Positions 1 through 7,072 of a stretch of DNA of 8,429 nt are shown here, piece by piece (the first letter of the stretch is position 1; each line of letters opens with the position of its first letter). The translations under genes and the position numbers were made by a program. Location of the stretch: positions 1-8,429 of the forward strand of contig JBARAD010000118.1 of the NCBI GenBank assembly GCA_049791675.1. The letters are read 5' to 3'. The DNA is from Chryseosolibacter sp049791675 (lineage in GTDB: Bacteria > Bacteroidota > Bacteroidia > Cytophagales > Cyclobacteriaceae). The notes under the pieces are model-generated. The model saw only the letters and a list, made by a program, of their open reading frames with translations, ran no database searches and was not told the origin of the DNA.

Positions 1-1
1 C

Positions 2-196
2 GATAATGAGAGGGCATTGGTCATCCGGGAATTAGGATGCCGGATTCTTCGGTTCACCAATGAAAAAGTGATGAATAACATCGACGATGTTATTCTGACA
101 ATTAAAAAAGAACTGTTCACAACAGACCCCGCATTCAAAGGCGAGCCCTCCCCTTCAGGGGAGGCTGGAGGGGCGGGCGATCACCACACAAAATAA
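2..196 (+). CDS. DUF559 / Vsr-like endonuclease domain protein, C-terminal end (partial)
   Basis: The frame is open from the left edge to a TAA at 194-196 and encodes about 64 residues. The first 38 or so, including RELGCRILRFTNEKVMNNID, match the C-terminal end of DUF559 proteins, which are small relatives of the very-short-patch-repair (Vsr) endonuclease fold. That family typically shows R-x3-L, then G-x2-(V/I)LRF-(T/S)N and a final amphipathic helix. The catalytic D...E-x-K part lies outside the window, so nuclease activity cannot be judged. The last 20 or so residues (PSPSGEAGGAG and flanks) are low complexity and are simply the translation of a palindromic repeat, so they are probably not part of the fold. 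The next gene starts 10 nt after the stop. The family assignment is fairly secure; the biological role of DUF559 proteins is not established. Confidence 0.8.
   Translation, partial: DNERALVIRELGCRILRFTNEKVMNNIDDVILTIKKELFTTDPAFKGEPSPSGEAGGAGDHHTK
145..177 (+). repeat. G/C-rich palindromic repeat inside the DUF559 3' end
   Basis: A C-run is followed by its complement. CCTCCCC (147-153) pairs with GGGGAGG (158-164) around a TTCA loop, and a second G-run with the GGNGGGG pattern follows at 167-173. The element is read through in frame by the end of the DUF559 gene and gives the PSPSGEAGGAG tail. From memory, very similar CCCTCCCC...GGGGAGGG elements recur in many Bacteroidota genomes, often beside DUF559 genes. 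Only one copy is visible here, so 'repeat' is an inference from that knowledge. With no T-tract after the stem it is unlikely to be an intrinsic terminator. Confidence 0.6.
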
Positions 197-206
197 CAGA
201 CACCAT

Positions 207-767
207 ATGAAACTACACACACAACATTCACCGGAAACGCAGCAACCACCTGTTAAGGAGTTATTCTTTATCATCGCCCCTCCCCGCCATATCATCAGCG
301 ATGTATCGGTGTTGAAGGATGACGTGCACTATCTGCTCGGACATGAACTGGAAGACCGGTACGCCAAAGCGAATGTCGCGCTCTTTAGATACAGCGATAG
401 CGAAACCCGAATGAACCACATGCTCCGGTTCGTAGAAGCGCGCGCCGCGGAACTGCAGCCATTCAACGTGTTCCTCAAGGATTTCGGTGTGTTCTATAAC
501 GGATCATTTCGTACCATTTATATGGATATCGTCAACAAGACTCCCATTCAGGAGATCTTTGAAAAGATCGTCAGGGAAGATCCGGAATACATACCGCACA
601 TCACGATCGCGAGGAACCTTGCCATCAATGATTTCCTCCGGTGCTGGCCATACCTCAAAGGGCTGCGCTACAGCAATCAGCATTTTCTGTGCGACCGCAT
701 CACCGTGCTGGCACGGTCTGACCGGAAGTGGACGCATTACAAGGAAATTGTGTTGGGGTGCCCGTGA
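207..767 (+). CDS. 2H phosphoesterase / LigT-like ('2'-5' RNA ligase') superfamily protein, one motif degraded
   Basis: The product has 186 residues, the usual size for a single-domain 2H protein. The family has two similar lobes, each giving an H-x-(T/S)-x motif, which together hydrolyse or form cyclic or 2'-5' phosphodiesters in RNA or nucleotides. The second motif is intact: HITIAR at residues 131-136. At the expected first motif, where relatives have something like KAHISLF, this protein has KANVALF (54-60), so the catalytic His is replaced by Asn56 and the Ser/Thr by Ala58. The N-terminal beta strand KELFFIIAPP (18-27) also fits the fold. The ATG lies in CATATG 10 nt after the upstream stop, with no other in-frame start nearby. 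recQ starts 41 nt downstream. No signal peptide is seen, so the protein is probably cytoplasmic. It may be a binding protein or a weakened enzyme; the substrate is unknown. Confidence 0.75.
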   Translation: MKLHTQHSPETQQPPVKELFFIIAPPRHIISDVSVLKDDVHYLLGHELEDRYAKANVALFRYSDSETRMNHMLRFVEARAAELQPFNVFLKDFGVFYNGSFRTIYMDIVNKTPIQEIFEKIVREDPEYIPHITIARNLAINDFLRCWPYLKGLRYSNQHFLCDRITVLARSDRKWTHYKEIVLGCP

Positions 768-808
768 ATCCCCTGCCACTCGTTGAAACAACATCAAACC
801 ACAATCAT

Positions 809-2989
809 ATGAACCCTCTCACCATTCTCGAAAAACAATTTGGCTACGCCGCCTTCCGGCTGCACCAGGAAGCGGTCATTCAATCGGTGCTCGCAAAAAA
901 AGATACGTTCGTGCTCATGCCTACGGGCGGCGGAAAATCACTCTGCTATCAGATTCCGGCGCTGATGCTTGACGGACTGACGGTGGTTGTATCACCACTC
1001 ATCGCGCTGATGAAGGACCAGGTGGATGCCCTGCGGCTCAACGGCATCCCGGCTGCCTATCTCAATTCGACGCAAAACTACCAGGAACAGGAATCCATCC
1101 TCCGCGAGGCACGTCTGAAACAACTAAAACTTCTTTACCTGGCGCCGGAAAAACTGCTGGGAAATTCCATGGCCCTGCTCCATACGCTCGAATCTTTCGG
1201 CGTCAGCCTCATCGCGATCGATGAAGCACATTGCATCTCGCACTGGGGACATGACTTCCGTCCGGAGTATCTGATGCTGGCAAATGTAAAGCATTCATTT
1301 CCCGACGTGCCCGTCGTCGCACTCACCGCCACCGCCGATAAGCTGACGCAAAAAGACATCGTGGAAAAACTCGCGCTGAAGGATCCGGCCGTCTTTATCT
1401 CGAGCTTCAACCGCGCAAACATCCGCTACCTGGTGGAGGCGCGGAAAGACGACCCCTTTGGCAAACTGCTTGACTTTCTGAAGCAACGCAAAGATCAGTC
1501 GGGCATCATTTATTGTCTCTCGCGGAGGTCCACGGAAGCGTTGGCTGAAGACCTGCGGCTGCAAGGCTTCACTGCCCTGCCGTACCACGCGGGTATGGAC
1601 CGCGACCAGCGCGCAAAGAACCAGGAAATGTTTCTCCGTGACGAGGTGAAGATCATGGTGGCGACCATCGCCTTTGGAATGGGTATCGACAAATCGAACG
1701 TGCGCTATGTGGTGCATATGGACCTGCCGAAAAATATCGAAGGCTACTATCAGGAGACCGGTCGTGCAGGCAGAGATGGCCTGCCAAGCGATGCGCTTTT
1801 ATTCTTTGGATATGGCGATGTGATCAAGCTGAAGAAATTTGCGCAGATTGAAAACAACCCTGAACAAACGGAGATACTGCTGAAGAAACTCGATCAGATG
1901 GGGCGTTACGGCGACCTTCTCACCTGCCGCCGCAAGTACCTCCTCAACTACTTCGATGAGATTGCGGCTGATCAATGTGGTAATTGCGATGTGTGCCTGA
2001 GCAACGTCGAACGCTTCGATGCAACCACGCTCGCATGCAAAGTGATCGCTGCAGTCTCGCGCCTGGGTGAAAGGTTCGGCGCGGGTTATGTGATCGACTT
2101 CCTGCGCGGGTCGAACTCCACGAAGATGCAGGAGCGGCACAAGACACTCGAAGGTTTTGGCGCCGGCGCAGACATCAGCAAGGAAGCGTGGAACAAGATG
2201 ATCCGCGAGCTGGTGGAACGCGGCTTTCTGACCCGTTTGTACAATGATGGTTATCCTATACTGAAGCTTTCAGACAACAGCAAGGCAGTGCTGTCAGGAG
2301 CGGAAAAAGTAATGCTGACGAAAAACAAGGAACGGTCGGCGGAGTGGGCCGAGATCCAGGGCACGAAATTATCTTACGAAGCAGCCCTGTACGAGGAGTT
2401 AAAGGACGTGCGCAGGGAACTGGCCGGGGAAGAAGACCTGGCTCCCTACATTATTCTTTCCGATGCAACGCTCATGGAGATGGCCACCTACCTGCCGCAA
2501 AATACTGACGAACTGCGTCGCATTTCGGGCTTCGGCGAAATGAAACTTGAAAAATATGGCGCCGAGTTTCTGATGGCGATCATGGGCTATTGCCGGAGTA
2601 ACAACCCCCGTTCCAAAATCGATCTGAAGGGAGAAAAAAAGCAGCGTAACGGTAAGGCTGAGCGCGAAACGCACACCATGCAGCAAAGCCTGACGTTATT
2701 CCGACAGGGAAGTAATGTTGAACAAATTGCCGCGCTGCGTCAACTGAGTCCCGCCACCATTGAGGGCCACCTCGCGAGCTATGTCAGGCAGGGAAAGCTG
2801 GCTGTGGATGAACTCGTCGCCAGTGACAGGATTCACGTCATCCGGGAGGCCATCGAAAGAACGGGCGGAAAAATGCTCACACCGGTGAAACAATCTTTGG
2901 GCGAAGCGTACAGCTACGGTGAGATCAGGTATGTGATGGCAGATATGGAAATGAGTAAAGCAGGAGAAGTACTCGTCGAGGCGTACTGA
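809..2989 (+). CDS. recQ: ATP-dependent DNA helicase RecQ, long form with C-terminal HTH_40-like domain
   Basis: This 3'-5' superfamily 2 helicase unwinds recombination and stalled-fork intermediates. With the ATG at 809 it has 726 residues. Walker A is PTGGGKS (38-44). The DEAH box is at 138-141, followed by the RecQ aromatic-rich loop (CISHWGHDFRP, 142-152). ALTATAD is motif III, and QETGRAGRDG (from 315) is motif VI. Four zinc-binding cysteines are at 373, 390, 393 and 396. An RQC winged helix follows (about 400-497), then HRDC (about 524-597) and a helix-turn-helix tail (about 621-715, containing SPATIEGHLASYVRQGK) like HTH_40. E. coli RecQ lacks this tail and is near 610 residues; the longer form is common in Bacteroidota. 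The frame is open upstream to an ATG at 728, but that start would overlap the previous gene and add 27 non-conserved residues, so 809 is preferred. All helicase residues look intact. Confidence 0.96.
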   Translation: MNPLTILEKQFGYAAFRLHQEAVIQSVLAKKDTFVLMPTGGGKSLCYQIPALMLDGLTVVVSPLIALMKDQVDALRLNGIPAAYLNSTQNYQEQESILREARLKQLKLLYLAPEKLLGNSMALLHTLESFGVSLIAIDEAHCISHWGHDFRPEYLMLANVKHSFPDVPVVALTATADKLTQKDIVEKLALKDPAVFISSFNRANIRYLVEARKDDPFGKLLDFLKQRKDQSGIIYCLSRRSTEALAEDLRLQGFTALPYHAGMDRDQRAKNQEMFLRDEVKIMVATIAFGMGIDKSNVRYVVHMDLPKNIEGYYQETGRAGRDGLPSDALLFFGYGDVIKLKKFAQIENNPEQTEILLKKLDQMGRYGDLLTCRRKYLLNYFDEIAADQCGNCDVCLSNVERFDATTLACKVIAAVSRLGERFGAGYVIDFLRGSNSTKMQERHKTLEGFGAGADISKEAWNKMIRELVERGFLTRLYNDGYPILKLSDNSKAVLSGAEKVMLTKNKERSAEWAEIQGTKLSYEAALYEELKDVRRELAGEEDLAPYIILSDATLMEMATYLPQNTDELRRISGFGEMKLEKYGAEFLMAIMGYCRSNNPRSKIDLKGEKKQRNGKAERETHTMQQSLTLFRQGSNVEQIAALRQLSPATIEGHLASYVRQGKLAVDELVASDRIHVIREAIERTGGKMLTPVKQSLGEAYSYGEIRYVMADMEMSKAGEVLVEAY

Positions 2990-3006
2990 TTCAATGCAGA
3001 TGTGGA

Positions 3007-3086
3007 TGAGGGGATAAAAGCCCGGGCATTGCCGGAAACGGGGTCATCCTACGCATGGGATATTCGCCCGGGCGGAAGTCCCCTCA
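3007..3086 (+). repeat. Two-tier inverted repeat (possible RNA structure) in the recQ-dnaE spacer
   Basis: TGAGGGGA (3007-3014) is the exact reverse complement of TCCCCTCA (3079-3086). Nested inside, GCCCGGGC occurs at 3020-3027 and 3066-3073 and can pair with itself across the loop. The two 8-bp helices are separated by a symmetric 5x5 internal loop. Within the 38-nt apical part, ATCC (3046-3049) can pair with GGAT (3058-3061). The element fills most of the 141-nt spacer and ends 44 nt before the dnaE start. There is no T-tract, so it is not a classical terminator. It could act on mRNA stability, attenuate dnaE expression, or be a mobile palindrome. No folding energy was computed. Confidence 0.5.
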
Positions 3087-3130
3087 GCATCTTCCGGATC
3101 GGCAGCAGAACAGTAAAAAGATTATGAACA

Positions 3131-6100
3131 ATGTACATCAATTGTCACACAGCCTATAGCTTCAAGTATGGCACCATGCCCGTGGAGGACCTGTTCAGGG
3201 AAGCGAAACGCTGCGGCGTGCACAAACTGATATTAACAGAGATCAATAATACGGCTTCGTACATCGAGATGCTCCGGCTGTGCGAAAGGAACAAGCCGTG
3301 CGACAATAACCTCACACGATACGGTGAAGAGGCGTATGCGCTGGAAATCGCCGTAGGTGTTGAGGTGCGGCGCGACCATGAACTGCTGTACATCATCATG
3401 GCGAAAAACAATGAAGGGTTTGAGGGCATCAACCGATTCCTCTCCTTTCACAACCGCGACGGCAAACCTTTCCCGCGCCGCGCACCTGAATTTCAGGACG
3501 CCTTTATCATCTATCCCTATCCGGAGATGGAGCCCGACCACCTGCGCCCGTACGAATTCCTCGGCGTAACAAGGCACCAGCTGAATCAGTTCGCCGTACA
3601 ATCATCGTACAAAATATTTCCGGACAAGTATGTGATCCTGCAACCCGTCACCTTTGCCTCGCGGATCGGCTTCAACGTGCACCGCCTGATGCGGGCAATC
3701 GACCACAATACATTGCTCAGCAAACTTGCGCCGCATCAGCAAGCCCGTCCCGACGAGATGATGATGCCGGAAAGCGAACTTGAGCAGCACTTCCGGAATT
3801 TCCCCGCGCTGGCGCACAACACAAAAATGCTGATCGCCCAATGCAAAATCGATTTCAACCTGCGCGAGGACAAAAACAAAAAGCACCTGAGTGGAAATCC
3901 GGATCACGACTGGGAAATTCTCGTAACAAAGGCATGGGAAGGCTTCCAACACCGCTATGACGTGCGCCAGCCTGAATTGCGCGAACGCTTCGACCGCGAG
4001 CTGCGCATCATCAAACACAAAAACTTCTGCAGCTACTACCTGATCGCCTATGACCTCATCTGTCATGCAAATGAAAAAGGTTTCGCGTATGTCGGCCGTG
4101 GAAGCGGGGCCAACAGTGTGGTGGCCTATTGTCTCGGCATCACCAACGTGGACCCGATCGAACTGGATCTGTATTTCGAACGGTTCCTGAATGAAGAACG
4201 CACCACCCCTCCTGATTTCGACATCGACTTCTCGTGGGATAACCGGGACGCGATCTATGATTACCTCTTCAGCCGTTATGGAGCTGACCATGTCTGTCTG
4301 CTCGGAGCACACGTCACCTATCAGGGCCGATCCATCCTCCGCGAGCTGGGCAAGGTTTTCGGGTTGCCGAAAGAAGAGATCGACAGCCTTGTGGAAGATC
4401 CCGGCAAGCACCACGACCGTGACCACATCACAAAACTGATCTGCAAGTACGCACAATACTTCAAAGATCTGCCCGCGAACCTCTCCATCCACGCAGGCGG
4501 GGTGCTGATCACGGAGAAACCGATCTATGCCTACACTGCGACCGACGTTCCGCCAAAGGGTTACCCCGTGTCGCACTTCGACATGCACAGTGCGGAAGAT
4601 ATGAGCATTTTCAAATTCGATATCCTCAGCCAGCGCGGCCTTGGACACATCAAGGAAGCCGTGGCACATGTAAAGCGCAACCGGGGGATCGATGTCGACA
4701 TCAATCGCTTTGAGGATTTTAAAAAAGATGAAAAGATAAGATCGCTCATGCGCAACAGCGAGGCTATTGGTTGCTTTTATGTGGAGTCGCCCGCCATGCG
4801 CATGCTGCTCGGCAAGCTTCACTGTGAGGATTACCTCACGCTGGTGGCGGCGAGCTCCATCATACGACCGGGCGTGGCCAGCTCGGGAATGATGCGCGCC
4901 TACATCGAGCGGTTCCACGCCGTACGCAATGGCGGTACCTATGAAGCCATTCACCCGAAAATGGATGAGCTGATGAAGGAGACGTACGGTGTGATGGTAT
5001 ACCAGGAAGATGTGATCAAGGTGGCGCACCACTTTGCCGGGATAAGCCTGACGGAAGCCGACGTTCTGCGCCGCGGGATGTCCGGAAAATACCGCTCGCG
5101 CGATGAGTTTCAGCGCGTCAGGGATCGTTTCTTTGAAGAATGCCACAAGAAAGGATACGAACAAAAGGTGATCGACCGCGTGTGGTATGAGATCGAGAGC
5201 TTCTCGGGCTATTCATTCGCCAAGGGTCATTCCGCGAGTTACGCGGTGGAAAGTTATCAGAGCCTGTACCTGAAGGCCCACTACCCGCTGGAATTCATGG
5301 TGGGCGTCATCAACAATTTCGGCGGTTTCTATAAAACCGAATTCTACTTCCACGAGGCGCGCATGAATGGCGGGAAGATAGAAGCGCCCTGTGTTAACAA
5401 CAGCGAATATCTTACCACGATCGACGGAGCATGCATCTACATCGGATTCATTCACCTGAAGAGCCTGGAAGCAAAGCTTGCGCAGCAAATCGCTGTGGAA
5501 CGGATCCGCAACGGACCGTTTACGGGTCTTGACAATTTTTTAAGAAGGATAGCCATCGGACTTGAACAAGCGCGCCTTCTCATCCGGATCGGCGCCTTCC
5601 GGTTTACGGGAAAAGATAAACAACAACTCCTCTGGGAGGCCATGCTTCACCTCAGCCGCGCAAAGACAAAACGGATTGGTGAAGACCTGTTCGACACCGC
5701 ACCCAAAGAATATCCGCTTCCTAAGCTCACACGCCATTCCATCGAAGATGCTTTTGATGAGATCGAGTTACTCGGCTTCTGCCTGTGCGACCCCTTTAAG
5801 CTGCTCGTCACCGCCGAACGCGGCCGCCATGTCGCGCGCGATCTGTTGCAGCAGGCGGGAAAGCATGTGCACATCATTGGATATGTCGTCACCACCAAAG
5901 ACACTGTTACGAAGACGCGGGAGTACATGCACTTCGGAACCTTTCTCGACCGCGAAGGCCATGTCTTTGACACCGTACATTTTCCGGACATCGCAAAAAA
6001 ATATCCGTTCAGGGGGCGCGGCTTCTATGAGATCCACGGCAAGGTGACGCAGGATTTCGGCGTACCTGTTATCGAAGTGACGCAAATGGACAAATGTCCG

Positions 6101-6166
6101 ATCGTCAACAAACGCGCTGAACAGTTTATGAACGAAAGTCCGGCGCTCATGCCGTCCGGTACGTGA
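3131..6166 (+). CDS. dnaE2: DNA polymerase III alpha subunit, short DnaE2/ImuC-like (probable translesion type)
   Basis: This C-family polymerase has 1011 residues, against about 1160 or more for replicative DnaE. The catalytic aspartates are present: PDFDIDF gives Asp364 and Asp366, and KFDIL gives Asp497. GRGSGAN (322-328) and FAKGHSASYA (696-705) are conserved palm/fingers motifs. The N-terminal PHP domain is decayed: the usual HxH reads N4-C-H6 and the LTDHN motif reads LTEIN (35-39). A helix-hairpin-helix region is near 797-830. GEDLF (850-854) sits where the QADMF beta-clamp motif lies in E. coli. An OB fold (about 908-985) follows, and the protein ends soon after, without the tau-binding C-terminal domain. 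That architecture fits DnaE2/ImuC, the polymerase of SOS mutagenesis operons. The start matches the family N-terminus. No imuB or lexA-like gene is next to it here; recQ is upstream. The symbol is a subfamily inference. Confidence 0.88.
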   Translation: MYINCHTAYSFKYGTMPVEDLFREAKRCGVHKLILTEINNTASYIEMLRLCERNKPCDNNLTRYGEEAYALEIAVGVEVRRDHELLYIIMAKNNEGFEGINRFLSFHNRDGKPFPRRAPEFQDAFIIYPYPEMEPDHLRPYEFLGVTRHQLNQFAVQSSYKIFPDKYVILQPVTFASRIGFNVHRLMRAIDHNTLLSKLAPHQQARPDEMMMPESELEQHFRNFPALAHNTKMLIAQCKIDFNLREDKNKKHLSGNPDHDWEILVTKAWEGFQHRYDVRQPELRERFDRELRIIKHKNFCSYYLIAYDLICHANEKGFAYVGRGSGANSVVAYCLGITNVDPIELDLYFERFLNEERTTPPDFDIDFSWDNRDAIYDYLFSRYGADHVCLLGAHVTYQGRSILRELGKVFGLPKEEIDSLVEDPGKHHDRDHITKLICKYAQYFKDLPANLSIHAGGVLITEKPIYAYTATDVPPKGYPVSHFDMHSAEDMSIFKFDILSQRGLGHIKEAVAHVKRNRGIDVDINRFEDFKKDEKIRSLMRNSEAIGCFYVESPAMRMLLGKLHCEDYLTLVAASSIIRPGVASSGMMRAYIERFHAVRNGGTYEAIHPKMDELMKETYGVMVYQEDVIKVAHHFAGISLTEADVLRRGMSGKYRSRDEFQRVRDRFFEECHKKGYEQKVIDRVWYEIESFSGYSFAKGHSASYAVESYQSLYLKAHYPLEFMVGVINNFGGFYKTEFYFHEARMNGGKIEAPCVNNSEYLTTIDGACIYIGFIHLKSLEAKLAQQIAVERIRNGPFTGLDNFLRRIAIGLEQARLLIRIGAFRFTGKDKQQLLWEAMLHLSRAKTKRIGEDLFDTAPKEYPLPKLTRHSIEDAFDEIELLGFCLCDPFKLLVTAERGRHVARDLLQQAGKHVHIIGYVVTTKDTVTKTREYMHFGTFLDREGHVFDTVHFPDIAKKYPFRGRGFYEIHGKVTQDFGVPVIEVTQMDKCPIVNKRAEQFMNESPALMPSGT

Positions 6167-6235
6167 ATCGTCCATCGTGGCGCGCAGTCTCATAGTGCCT
6201 GCGCTGTCACCAGGAAAAGCCGTCGTGCAACCAAG

Positions 6236-6268
6236 CGGCAAAGGCATAATTTTTCTCGCATGTTGCCG
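6236..6268 (+). promoter_or_regulatory. Candidate promoter/operator before the DJ-1/PfpI gene
   Basis: TAATTTTT at 6247-6254 resembles the Bacteroidota -7 element TAnnTTTG, lacking the final G. It lies 46 nt before the ATG. No good TTTG -33 element sits about 20 nt upstream. The element is enclosed by an exact inverted repeat, CGGCAA (6236-6241) and TTGCCG (6263-6268), with a 21-nt spacer, which could be an operator or a weak hairpin. The same TAATTTTT octamer precedes the DUF1206 gene. The evidence is only suggestive. Confidence 0.3.
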
Positions 6269-6300
6269 AAGATATTGTTTAACCCAAAAACAAACACAAC

Positions 6301-6849
6301 ATGACAAACCTGAAAAACCTTAAGGTCGCTATCCTGGTAGAAAACGGCTTTGAACAATCGGAGTTGGTAAGTCCAAAGGAAGCTATGGAAGAGGCGGGTG
6401 TTACGGTAGACATTGTCTCGCCACAGGCAAAAGAAGTGCGGGCATGGAATCACACCGACTGGGGCATCACCGTGCCGGTCGATAAAAAACTGGATGAAGC
6501 AAACCCCGAAGACTACAACGGACTGATGTTGCCCGGGGGCGTCTTGAATCCCGATCAACTTCGCACAAACAAAAAGGCGGTCGCGTTCATCAAACACTTC
6601 ATGGAGTCCGGCAAGCCGCTTGCTGTAATCTGTCATGGCGCCCAGACAATGATCGAAACAGGGATGCTGAGCGGACGAACAATGACATCCTATCCCGCAA
6701 TAAAAACAGATCTTATCAATGCCGGTGTAAACTGGGTCGATAAAGAAGTCGTAGTCGACCAGGGACTCGTCAGCAGCCGTTCGCCGAAAGATCTTGAAGC
6801 ATTTAACAAAAAGCTGCTGGAAGAATTGGCCGAAGGCGTTCATGCCTGA
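6301..6849 (+). CDS. DJ-1/PfpI family protein (class I glutamine amidotransferase-like, YhbO/PfpI type)
   Basis: The 182 residues are full length for a single-domain PfpI/YhbO-type protein. The nucleophile elbow AVICHGAQ carries Cys111 and His112, and the family's acidic partner is Glu18 in NGFEQSEL. NHTDWG, the LMLPGGVLNPDQLR segment and TSYPAIKTDLINAGVNWVD are strongly typical of this subfamily, as is VVVDQGLVSSRSPKDL near the end. Members are cytoplasmic, usually oligomeric, and linked to oxidative, carbonyl or osmotic stress. Protease and protein-deglycase activities have both been claimed for relatives and are disputed, so no reaction is assigned. The ATG follows an A/C-rich leader without a Shine-Dalgarno, as is common in Bacteroidota. 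The gene stands 134 nt after dnaE and 310 nt before the next gene, so it is probably its own transcription unit. Confidence 0.9.
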   Translation: MTNLKNLKVAILVENGFEQSELVSPKEAMEEAGVTVDIVSPQAKEVRAWNHTDWGITVPVDKKLDEANPEDYNGLMLPGGVLNPDQLRTNKKAVAFIKHFMESGKPLAVICHGAQTMIETGMLSGRTMTSYPAIKTDLINAGVNWVDKEVVVDQGLVSSRSPKDLEAFNKKLLEELAEGVHA

Positions 6850-7072
6850 GAGGTTGTAGAAAATGTTTCTCGCAGAAAGGATTTACAAATTTAAAGCGAC
6901 CGTATCGGGTGTAAATTGTTAGTCGGTGAGAACATACACTGGCGAAAATGATTGTTGAGGCAAGCGCAGCCGATCTGTTTCGCGGGTACGTCAACTGCTG
7001 AAACGATCACGGGGAGAAATCAGTCTCTACCACGGACCACGGGGAAGAGCAAAACAATGAGGCGATTTGTTG

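Noticed and set aside
728..808. Upstream ATG extension of recQ by 27 codons
   Set aside because: It would overlap the 2H gene by 40 nt, and the added residues do not resemble any RecQ N-terminus; MNPLTILEKQFGY from 809 does.
2990..3130. SOS (LexA-type) operator before dnaE
   Set aside because: I looked for a clear dyad of the known LexA types and saw none; the visible dyads are the G/C-rich structural ones. Bacteroidota SOS boxes vary, so this is only a failure to find one.
3602..5164. Open frame of 520 codons on the minus strand, antisense to dnaE
   Set aside because: The plus strand encodes a complete conserved polymerase. The antisense frame has no recognisable domain and is explained by the codon bias of dnaE.
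5562..6047. 161-codon plus-strand frame inside the dnaE 3' part
   Set aside because: It is out of frame with dnaE, rich in Ser, Arg and Pro as expected for a shadow frame, and has no family features.
6182..6204. Hairpin GCGCAG/CTGCGC as the dnaE terminator
   Set aside because: The stem is only 6 bp with an 11-nt loop and no T-tract follows directly, so intrinsic termination is not supported.
6190..6843. 217-codon minus-strand frame over the DJ-1/PfpI gene
   Set aside because: It covers a conserved gene on the other strand and its translation shows no recognisable motif.
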